A stretch of 64,000 bases of DNA, taken from the NCBI GenBank assembly GCA_022605955.1, contig JAKCOZ010000012.1, forward strand, positions 21,423,015-21,487,014, in the 5' to 3' direction. Source of the DNA: Rallus limicola. Lineage: Eukaryota > Chordata > Aves > Gruiformes > Rallidae. Below the pieces are notes generated by a model. It was not told the DNA's origin. It did not search any database and worked only from the letters and a program-made list of their open reading frames with translations. Shown here piece by piece: positions 54,301 through 64,000 of the stretch. How positions within the stretch are numbered: the stretch's first letter is position 1; every line of letters begins with the position of its first letter. The translations under genes and the position numbers were made by a program.

Positions 54301-55726
54301 GAGAGAAATAAGAAACAAAAGGATGTTTTAAGAGGAGGCATGGATAAATATCTGAAGGTCTGAGCCTCTCTGACAGGTAGAACTATGGATGGACACAGGA
54401 AAAATCACAACATATTCCAGACCACGGTGTTGGCCTTCGCATTATCTTTTTATATATTAAAAGAAGTGTAGTAATGAAAGGAAGGATTTATATCAAAAAC
54501 TTTCAGGAGAAGGCTGGAGACACCCTTGATACTCTACTGCAAAAGACGTGTTATATTTTAAAAGCAAAATTAGCATTAACTTCTTTTAAGTAAATCAGCA
54601 AGAAGTTCTTTGAATGAGTGAGCTCACTCAGTGGTTACACCACCATGGAAAACACCCATGTCCTCTCTCCATATAACCCAAGTACTGACACACATATTCT
54701 TGGCATAGTGGAATCTGTTGTCTTTCCACATTTGATGAGACCAATAAAGAAGCAGGATTAGAAAATAACCCTTTAAGTTGCCTGTTTCAGCAAACCTGTG
54801 GAAACTGTGTCCCCTCCTCCAAAAATAATACCCTATTTGAGCACACCAGCCTTAAACAACTGATACCATAAGCATGCAGAAGTAGCCCTTATCAAAATAT
54901 ATCCTGGCACATTTAACCATTCTCAGTATATAACGCCTGAAATCACTGTCTCTATAACCAACAGCTCTGTAAACAGCTTTTACATAACAGGGGATGTTTC
55001 TACTGCAGCTGAAAAGTAATGGGGCAAAAACCCCCTCAGATCCCCAAGAGATTTATTTTACTCTGCCTCTGTTGGAGAGGTAATCAATACTGCTGAATAA
55101 AGCTTCCGCTCCAGTATAAGCTCACTGTGATGAATTTATATTCCAAAGAACTTTTTGAAAAGTTCATAGATAAAATACCCAAAGCTGTACAAAAAGTTGA
55201 AACTTTCTCATAATTTAAGAAAAAGTTTTAATAAAATACCCTGCTCTTTTAGAATCCCTCTCATCTTTGTGCTTCAAGCTTTAATCGAGCCACTGTTCCT
55301 TTATGCCAATGTGGGGAAAAATTTAGTAAGGAAAGATGAAGCTAAACTGGGAAAGGACCTAAACTTTTTGAGTGTAGTGGTTTGACCAGAAACACAGACA
55401 CTTCTCAGAAACATCACTTTGCTACCAAAGGTTCTTTCCAACTTTGGATTAAATACGCATCATAGCACGGCTACTAAACTACAACGTCAGAGAGACTGTT
55501 GGGGGTTTTGTTGGTTTGGTTTTATGAGTTTGGTTTTAATAAAGCAAGTTTTTTTTGTTTCTCTGAACATAAAATAATTTCCAACCAAATTTCAGAGGTA
55601 GTCAACACTCTCAATTCAATTGAGATTTCTTAGAATTGTGGAACTCAGCATATTTAAGGGCTAAACCACCCCAGCACAGTCTGCTAGAACATATGACAGA
55701 CAAAAAATTTTGAAGGATTTTAGTTT

Positions 55727-55778
55727 CAAGTGACCGAGAGGATAAATCTAGTCAAGTGACTGAGATTATAAATCTGTA
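55727..55778. repeat. Imperfect 26-bp tandem duplication
   Basis: The unit beginning caagtgaccgagaggataaa is followed 26 bases later by caagtgactgagattataaa. The two units share most positions, including aatct near their ends. No function is suggested. Confidence 0.6.
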
Positions 55779-58700
55779 AATCTAGGTATCTGAGCAAAAA
55801 GCTCCCTCCATACATGCTTTTCCACCCAGTGCCTCAAAAACACATTGATAGCCTCTACTTCCTGAAATAAATCATTCTAACGTGACAACACAACTTCCCA
55901 AATTGTGTTAAACAAGATCACCCAGAGTATTCTGGATTCTTGAAACTTTCACATTCATGTTTCCAGTTATATGCAATTTTGTATTATTTAACAAGGCAGC
56001 ATTCACTGTGACTAAAAACCACTTTCAGTTAACATAGCCACAGGTTTGAATAAATGAGCCCTTTACTGCTGCCAAGGTTAAGTTTCAATAACTTGTAAGG
56101 CTTTTCTTGTATTTTGTAGAGGTCATGCACAGAAGCAGAGTTTAGTTCACAATAAATTGTACTTCATATGGAAGAACAGTTAGTAGAATCACCATTAATG
56201 TGCAAATTTTAAAAGATGCCAAAAAGCAACAGAAAAGGATTAAAAAAAAAGTAAGAAAAGATGGTAAGCTAACAAGTTATAAAGCAATATTTTCTATCAC
56301 ATCTGCACAAAATCAGAAAGAACCATGAATTCAAACAGAAACTGAATGCATGCTCTTCAGATTGTACATCACCCCATCCAGTGTTTTCAGTTATTCCTAA
56401 CTTACATTCAAGTAACCAAAAATTTTGCTTCAGTCATGGTAGAGAAATTCTGATTTGAAATCAACATTATTTCTCTTTCTGGAAGCTCTACACGGTCACT
56501 TAGATATAAATTAGTCATTATCTCAAAAGGCATGACTTTTCAAAGTATGAGAATCTGTAGTATTAGAAAAGCTGATCATCCTTTCCCTTAATACGTTACA
56601 AATCAAAATGTGACCCTGTGGTGGAGATCAAGCCACTTAGGAGGAGAGGAAGGCTTTCTTCAGCAACTGCAGAGAATTCTGGGAAATTCAGTTAATATAG
56701 TTTTTTCCACTTAAGAAATTCTTCCAAGTTTAATTCTTACTGGCAGACTAAAATGCTGTCTATTTGCTGCAAGTAAATGAGTTGCATTTCACTTGGTGCA
56801 TTTTTATACTAGCAGTTGAATACCTAGAATGCACTTTCCTAGCTCACAGATCTGACCACAGGCATTTGCCATGCAGATTTAAGATGCCTGAGGCTTTGAT
56901 TCACTGTATTGCATCATTTCAAACAAGATAGTTTCACTTACTCTTCCAGTCTGAATGTTTTCTCGTTCAACTTTTATTTCCTTTTATTTACTCCTCACGT
57001 TCCTGCCAATGAAATGCTTTCACACCCTTCTCTATGAGGGTTGGCATTATGCTTACTGTGTAAGAAATGCATTTCTAAAGCTGACCTGTAACTATTGCTC
57101 TGAAGGCAAACTACAAGGCACAGGTCTTGGGCTTTTTACTCTAAACCAGGTTTTTTGGAGTGTGGAATAGCATCACTTTTATGTGACACTGTGTGCTGAC
57201 AGATGGAAAAAATAAACAACTAATGTATATTCCAAAAGTAGAGAGTTTCCTGAGTAGGTCACAGTGGTGGAAGAGAGAGCAGAGGAAACTAGACTGGCAA
57301 AATGATAAAAAATAAGCCTATAAAAACATGCCAACCCATCCCATTTCTAAAATCTGTTTTCCCAAATCCAAATCTTGTTTTGCAGTGAAGCTGACACAGA
57401 TCAGGCACAGTTTAAAAGAACTGAATGGCTTGGAAACAAACAAAAATCCCTTCCTGCAACTCGACAGGTTATTGTCAGTCTCTAGCCTTCACAAGAGAAA
57501 ATCCTACAATGTTTATTAATACAGCTGGTAAAACCAGAATAATTTGTCTGCCTTATACTACTACCCCTGTTTGATACAATAAAAAGAATCTCCAATAAGC
57601 AATGGCAATAAACTGCAAACAAAAAAAAACAGATTGCTTGTCTGGTGGAATACAGCACACTAGCAGAGACTGGTTTTCTGAAGGACTATGTTTTGAAGCC
57701 AAAGTTTTCTGAAGGACTGTCAATAATCAGTACCAGAGATGATAAAAATACAGCAAAGAATGTGAATTTAATTATTCCATGTAACTTCACTCTTAGGAAA
57801 AAATCCATCTTCTTGCCAACACGACTTGATACATTTTGCTAAGCAGATTTATTTCTTACATGAAATAGATCTCATGGGGTCAAGATGTCCTATGGTCTGA
57901 GAGGTGCAGTACATCAACTTCGAGACTGCAGGTTACACTTATCACAAGTTTATTTCTGGGAAATGATTTCCCAAGGAGGAAACTGTGTTGCATTTTCAAC
58001 AGGGAATCAAATTTGCTGTGTCATATTTAAACAAGTATGAAAAGATTTTTCTTCTATGATTTTAATTACAGTGCTGAGTCATTTTGAGAGACAAAAACAC
58101 ACATCTGCAAAGTGAACTGAACATGAAGAATAATTTTGGAAGGACTGAACTAGACAATAGCCAAGGGAACATTCAGTGTTCATACTGTAAATGTTGCTAG
58201 GAAAAACTTGTTATTTTGATATACTGAAGTCTGCAGATTTTAGCATGCTCGATAGGTCCTGTATACACAGATCTGGAGTGAAAACTACATGGAATAGCTG
58301 CTAAGTGACAACAGAAATTTGCACTGTACCACAAGCCTGTCAGAAACATTGCACTTGTATGTCTTCTGCCTTCACATTTTCCTTACAACCATTGCCTAAG
58401 AGGTGCAGTGACATTTAGAAACTGAAGTCTCTGCATTTGTATAATTTTTTTTTTTACTTAATCTATTTTAATTTACACAGCAACATCACAACAATGCTCC
58501 AACATTTGGCATAATTCTGTTTTGCTTTGCATTTGTGACATAGAAACATATTAGCATGCAGTGCCAGGAATCATCCCAGTTCAACTCAGCTTCAGCTTTG
58601 TTCTTGAACTCGGAAAGACGTGTGCATATGTAGATAAGCACAGTGCAAGAAGAGAAATGAGGGGAATATGAAGTCAGTGCATCACTACATTTACAAGAAA

Positions 58701-59433
58701 GCACATACATTTTCTCATGACCACCATGAAATAACTAATGCCAGGCTTCCTGATCCTCAGCTGACCAACTGAGGGTAAATGGTTGAGCTGTGCAGGTGCA
58801 AATACAACACACCACAGTGAAGGCTGAGGAAGGAAAAACCTTTCTAACAGTTTATCTGTGTGCAATTCCAACCTGGTCTGCAGACAGCATAACATGTCCC
58901 TTCCACCTACCTTGCAGAGAAGAAGAGACAGAAAAAGAATATGGTGTTTTAAAGAGCCCAAACAAGCATATAGATCTTTACAACCAAAATACACGGAGGG
59001 GAGTCATATTTTGCCCACAGTATGAAAATGAATATAAAATTCATTTTGAAGGCTATCTCATCCTAATGTTCAGGAAGAAAATACACATCAAAACTTGTTT
59101 CCTCTAAGTTCAAAGCATTCTGAAAAGTCAGGTTGGATAATATGCAGCCTGTAATACTATTAGCAATATTAATATTCTTAACATAATGTCCTCCAGTATT
59201 TTTTTGTTTCTTTTCTTTTGTTCTAAATATTGATCTGGTTTTTTTGAACAACATACCCCCATAAAATCGGTCACTTCAAAGCTCTGTGGCAATCCTCTAA
59301 AGATCTTAAAAAAAAAGGCATTTACAGGAGAGAACTTTCCACTACAACACACCTGTCATGTACGGATATAACCTGAGAAATCTAATCCTATCTTTCTGCT
59401 ATTTTCAGTTTATCTGTTTTTATTCATAACTAC

Positions 59434-59580
59434 CTCTGATGTTTTGATGTCCTCATAAGAAAACTGGATGGCAGGTACTCCAAGGTGGTTGATGAAATAA
59501 TCTGCATCTCCCTGTATCTGCACAGAACTCACATTAGATCCTGGGCATTTCGTCTTTTCCACACAGTTGAAGCTCTGGCT
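59434..59580 (-). CDS. NAALADL2: NAALADL2 internal exon A (end of M28 peptidase-like domain)
   Basis: Internal coding exon of 147 bp, phase 0 at both ends, 49 codons. On the minus strand a pyrimidine-rich acceptor (tgtttgtttttcag) precedes AGC CAG AGC, and the exon closes with TCA GAG before a GTAGTT donor. The translation contains CPGSNVSSVQIQGDADYFIN and then HLGVPAIQFSYEDIKTSE, which I recognise as NAALADL2 (the mammalian protein has almost the same QIQGDADYFINHLGVP core). NAALADL2 is a type II membrane protein of the glutamate carboxypeptidase II/transferrin receptor family; it is annotated as lacking the zinc-binding and active-site residues and so as probably not a hydrolase. In GCPII this segment corresponds to the stretch around the GSGNDFE loop of the peptidase fold. 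The open frame continues past both splice sites, but the match stops at them, so the methionine-like start upstream is not real. It joins exon B in frame across 20.8 kb. Residual doubt concerns only the exact paralogue and the weak donor. Confidence 0.93.
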
Positions 59581-62500
59581 CTGAAAAACAAACACAAATC
59601 AAAAGTCTACTTACTTATTTGCAACTAGACTCAACAGCTCATATCAGTATTCCACTTACACAGCAGTCTTTGGGTTTTTAAAAACACAAAGCTGGGACTT
59701 CATACTGGTGCAAACAGGTACTAGCTGAATCATACTTAGTAGAGAGTGAGCCCATAAACTTTTCACCCTCTCTTTGTGTATACTGCAGTTTTTAGGGATT
59801 GAATACAGCAGAAAAGGCAGAGTGTGCTGCAACATGGTTGAGTCTTTTGAAGGACAATGAAAAACATAACTAACAGCAGGAGGGGCAAGCAAAGAAGCCT
59901 TTGGTATGCATATGAAATGTCCCATTCTGGTCAGGAAACTAGAGGTCATCATGGTGCCTTTTGATAGCACTTTAATGCCTACTAAGGAATCAATTCTTTA
60001 CTCAATTAGTAGCATGCTCCCTAACAAAAAAAAAAAGCTGAATCAGATAAATGCATTCAAGACATCTATAGTCTATGAAATGCTGGCAGTGTAATGAATG
60101 TGGTGCAGTTGAACAATAGGGGTTAGGAGAAAAGCAAAATTAAAAAGCTAAAGAGACATAAATATACATTTTCTGGGTAAATTGCTTAATATAATGCTAG
60201 TCAGTGACATGTTTGTATTTATTTCACATGAGTATTTAATGGTGAAATCTTAGCAACAGAACTGTAATAAATATAAGATGAAACCTGGAAAACAAGCCCA
60301 AGACTGAGTGCTATATATTAGTGTAGTTTTCAAACACACCAGATAATTAAATACTTAATAAACAGTAGGCACAAAAGCCTTCAACATCTGTTAAAGCAAA
60401 TAAGCTGTTTAGGTTTCTTATTAAGAATGTTAAGAAGTTGAAGTACTAGAGATTATTTACTTTTAACTAAGTTTATACAGTATAACATAACTTCCTCAGA
60501 CCTACTTACTAAATTACTAGCTTGCTACAAGAACAGGGTAAGATTAGTTTTCCTTTAATACCAAAATACATCAGATTCTGTGAATTAAAGTTCCTGGGGT
60601 TAGCAGGAAAATGCTTTAAGAGTTGGAAAGAGAGAAATCTTGGTAGTTTTCCATATTTAAATTAGCATAATTATTGCTTCACAGTTTCACTTCAGTGCTA
60701 CGAAGAATGCAAATGCATTACCCAGTAAAAATAAGGGCAGCAGCTTCTCACAAAAAAACTATTTAAAAATACCTTCAAGACAAATCTTCCATTTCTTAAG
60801 TGGGTTCAAAAGGTGGCTATAGCACTCTCTATTAAGTTTCTGCTCCTGATATTCTTACAAACATTCACAGTTGTGCAAGTTCTGTCCAAAAAGAGTTATA
60901 GTCAAAATAGAAACAAAACATCCCTTCTGTATGTGCTGTCCATCCCTAGGAAATAGTAGGAAATCCCCTATGAAGTTTTCCATGGAGCAACATGATCCAG
61001 TCTCCATGGCACAGTAAGAACAAAGAATAATAAAAATTAAACATTAATTTAGGTGTCATTTAAGTCATAGCTGTTAAAAAATTGCAGACAAGAGTTCCTA
61101 TCAGGGCTTTTGGGGGATTTTTTTAGATTTAGATATTTTAAAGTTTTTAAAGTTCAAGGCATTCCTTTAACTACTTTTGTTCATGCGTTTCACTGCCGCT
61201 TTACATCATGCTTGAGGTTTCAATCACATGGAGAAGAAATTTAACAACATCATAGTGTGACTGTTCAAAGACACAAAAGCTCCCTGCCACGTAAAAAGTC
61301 TCAATAAAGTCAATCATCTTATTTAAAAACTGAAGCTACAACAGAAAAAGCTGAAGCCCAAAATACATACCATTTCAAAAGGTGTTTGTAAATTACCACA
61401 TTTCATCCTCTACATCTTTCCCAGTCACAAACACATCAGAGCACACATCCACACACAAAAGAATCTTTATAATTTCATACATATATATGCACACAATATC
61501 TATTCAAAAGGGATTGCCCCTTTCAGGAATTCTAAGATGTTTAAACATCCCACAGTATTGTGCAGATCAGACTACCTCCTGACTTCCTCATACTGCCCAA
61601 CACATCTGCTCAAATGTCATAAATGATGAAATGATTAAACTTTTACAGTTCAAAGTTTACTGAATGATGGGAAATACAGCTTTTGGATTCAATAGGAAAA
61701 AATCTCTGAAATAAAAACCCCAGAGTTTCCTATCAAAGGAAATCACAAAGTGAAATGACCAAATTAATCCTAACAAAACTCTTGGGCAAAACAATTCAAT
61801 ATCTGAAAGTACAAACAGAGCTGAAAAGTCAATGATCCATAAGCAAGCCACATACTACGTGGAAGGATACTGGCTCTAAAAATCCCTGATCCTAGCTCTC
61901 AGTAAACACAATGGCAGCAAAGCCCCTCAAGGCTAATGCTACTTGCATCCAGCTCAGGTTAAGAATTGATGGAACTACTGTGACCATATAGAATTCATTT
62001 TCAAGAAGTAATCAATAGAAGGGATATCTTGAAACATGGTAAGGACCATCAAAATCTATATATGTAACTACCAGATATAAGGAAATGGAGGAGGAAAAGG
62101 AATGGACCCCTGTAAACCTAAATCTTTATACCTTTCACTTGACTAAGCAATCATTAACCTTCCCTCATCTTCTGTGTATTCATATCCAGAATTTGTTATG
62201 GGATTCTCAAAGAAGGAATTCTGTAAATTCTGGCTGGAGGTACAAGTGTGGACATGGAATTTATACCTGTAATTTCTGATTGGAGAGAGAGGTAATAGAG
62301 AGAAATACAAAAGTTTCATGCAATGACTAACATTTCACATGGAAAACAATGCCAAAAAAAAAATTAATCTAATATGTGAGAAGTCAACTGGTGTAACTAT
62401 AGAAATGACATTCTAAGGTGTATGCCATTAGTGTCTTCTCACCCATATCCCAAAATTGTTGGCTAGGTATCAGGAACATTATAAAGCTGGATCATTATTG

Positions 62501-64000
62501 TTATCTACTAAGCAGATTAGGTTTCACAAAAAAGGAATCAAGGTTATAGATACTGCAGGGACACAGCTAATTAACAGTCTTTTGAAATTGCTCCCCTTTC
62601 TGTATTGTTGCAAAGAAGTGAAAATGAAGTCAGTTAATTCTGTATATACACCAAGCCCCCTTCCTTTCTGCAGCACACCACAAACCTAAAAAAAAAAATG
62701 GCTTTTTCAGAACCCCAAGCCTGACATCTTAGCCAGCTTTCTGTCCCTCAGAAAATACTTTACTACATTATACTGTAACCATCTAAAAAGAATGTTACTT
62801 TTTCCTCACTATGGCAACACTGAATTTTTTTTATGCATTAAATTTTACATATGAAATATTTAGAAATTTGTTATGAGTATGATGAGATACAGTACTTTTT
62901 GGCTCTTACACCATGCCCGATGGCACAGGATTTATATCAATTCGATAGCACTGGCATCTTAAGTCTTTCACTGCTTTGTTCAACATTTGAGATGTTCTGA
63001 GGCATTCCTGCAGCCTTAAAAGCAAGACACAGGCAAGTTGTATCTTACTGAATCAGCACGGGGGTGGTGGTGGGGGGGTTAATCACATGAAACACTCTCC
63101 TACCAAAACATACAAACACTGTCTCAATTACTAGCCTGGAAACCAGGAAAAGATTTGTCTCCCAGAATCATAACTGTGGTTTATGACAAGCAGGACAGTT
63201 TCCATGCTTGGCAGCAAAATGACTGGTCCTCAGGGCAAGCCAAGTAGGCACCACTGCAGAACAGAGATCAAAGACTGTGGAAAAAAATTACCACTGCTAG
63301 GAAATGAAGGTCACTCCTAAGAAAAAAAAGTCTTACTAAAGGATGTGGGCCACAGGATTGACTGGGTGGGGATGAAAGTTACACCACCACCAGTGTCCAG
63401 AAACACAGGATTTAAAAGCATTTTGAAGTTCTTCAATGCCAAATAATTTGTCAATCATCATGCAATAGCAACTCCAGAGCACTCTGGCATTCTGCTTTCT
63501 CTTCAATTACTTTTACTCACCAACTTGTCTGATATTCTTGTACATTTAAATCTAAAGTGGTGCCATGTACAAAAAAAACCCTCTTTATAACATAAAAAAA
63601 AAAGATCTCTAATTCTGATAATCAACAGAATTTTTCATATATACAAAACCAATCTGTAAGTTCCCAGCTTGGATAAAAAGTTTCATTGCTATGTATTACT
63701 ACACCAGTTGCAGTCAGGTCCTACTTAATGATCCTTTAAATGTAAGCCTTTATGTAGGCAAAAAAAATAAATAATTAAGATCTTTAAGAACGCATCTAGA
63801 ATAAATTACCAGGCATGCTCTCTGTAAGAACTAACTCCCTGTTGCAGAGCAGGCAAACTACATTTCTTCAGCTGGCTAGTCTTACAGTAAAACACACATA
63901 ATAGCACTATTTAGATCACTCAGTTGCTCAGGCTGGTCTCCACTGTGTCAATCAAGCCCTCCCTTTAGATTGGAAGGAAAGCAAGCCATGTGGTTAGGCA
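59581..64000 (-). other. NAALADL2: NAALADL2 intron upstream of exon A, continuing off the right edge
   Basis: Sequence immediately 5' of exon A in transcript order; its last bases form the exon A acceptor. I scanned the minus-strand open frames for the preceding part of the M28-like domain and recognised none, so the previous exon is probably beyond the window. It holds a short G-rich GGT-type stretch at about 63060-63079 and otherwise AT-rich unique sequence. Confidence 0.75.

Larger units (their letters stand above)
38643..59433 (-). other. NAALADL2: NAALADL2 intron between exons A and B (20.8 kb)
   Basis: Bounded by the GTAGTT donor of exon A and the ctcacag acceptor of exon B. The coding sequence is continuous across it. 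It contains a solo LTR at 43653-44210, a CR1 LINE fragment at about 50381-51310, a small imperfect tandem duplication at 55727-55778, and homopolymers such as the T run near 47990 and G10 at 52945-52954. The rest is AT-rich unique sequence with no gene that I can support. Confidence 0.88.

Noticed and set aside
58674..59107. 106- and 105-codon overlapping frames near exon A
   Set aside because: They lie within the intron between exons A and B; they do not resemble NAALADL2 or any known protein.
59656..64000. Search for the NAALADL2 exon preceding exon A
   Set aside because: None of the minus-strand frames resembles the expected preceding part of the M28-like domain, so it is presumed outside the window.
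1..64000. CRISPR arrays, tRNA or rRNA genes, bacterial operons, phage or plasmid functions
   Set aside because: No regularly spaced repeats, no cloverleaf or rRNA-like sequence seen, and gene structure, splice sites and repeats are those of a bird intron.

Overview
This is eukaryotic, almost certainly avian, nuclear DNA. It is AT-rich and consists nearly entirely of intron. It carries CR1 LINE copies with the bird-type 3' end (one ending in tandem ATTCTGTG octamers) and an avian ERVL-type solo LTR. The only protein-coding gene I can support is a part of NAALADL2 (inactive N-acetylated alpha-linked acidic dipeptidase-like 2), read on the minus strand. There is no sign of prokaryotic gene organisation, CRISPR, tRNA or rRNA.

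Layout, in transcript order (high to low coordinates): intron (59581-64000, continuing beyond the window); exon A at 59434-59580 (49 codons); a 20.8 kb intron; exon B at 38547-38642 (32 codons); a 37.8 kb intron; exon C at 691-784 (31 codons plus one base); then the start of another intron (690 to 1). The three exons join in frame (phases 0, 0, then 1 at the last donor). They encode 112 consecutive residues spanning the end of the M28 peptidase-like fold and the start of the transferrin-receptor-like dimerisation domain. Only 337 of 64,000 bases are coding, in keeping with the very large size of this gene in vertebrates. The exons that encode the N-terminus and the rest of the C-terminal domain lie outside the window.

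The introns hold a CR1 LINE 3' fragment at about 50381-51310 (plus strand, antisense to the gene, with one in-frame stop and one frameshift), shorter CR1 ends at 32794-32938 and 6811-6850, and a probable ancient LINE remnant near 34880-35200. They also hold a complete 558-bp solo LTR with a 5-bp target duplication at 43653-44210, a diverged two-copy repeat at 7806 and 11101, several homopolymer and T/G tracts, two close CTCF-like motifs at 38027-38040 and 38225-38238, and several AT-rich, homeobox-site-rich stretches that look like conserved regulatory DNA but cannot be proven so here. The many 60-136 codon open frames scattered through the introns match no family I recognise and behave like chance frames.

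I found no new multi-gene system. The items most worth checking are the CTCF-like pair beside exon B, the 18-base G run just downstream of the exon C 5' splice site, the young-looking CpG-rich LTR, and the unidentified repeat pair.
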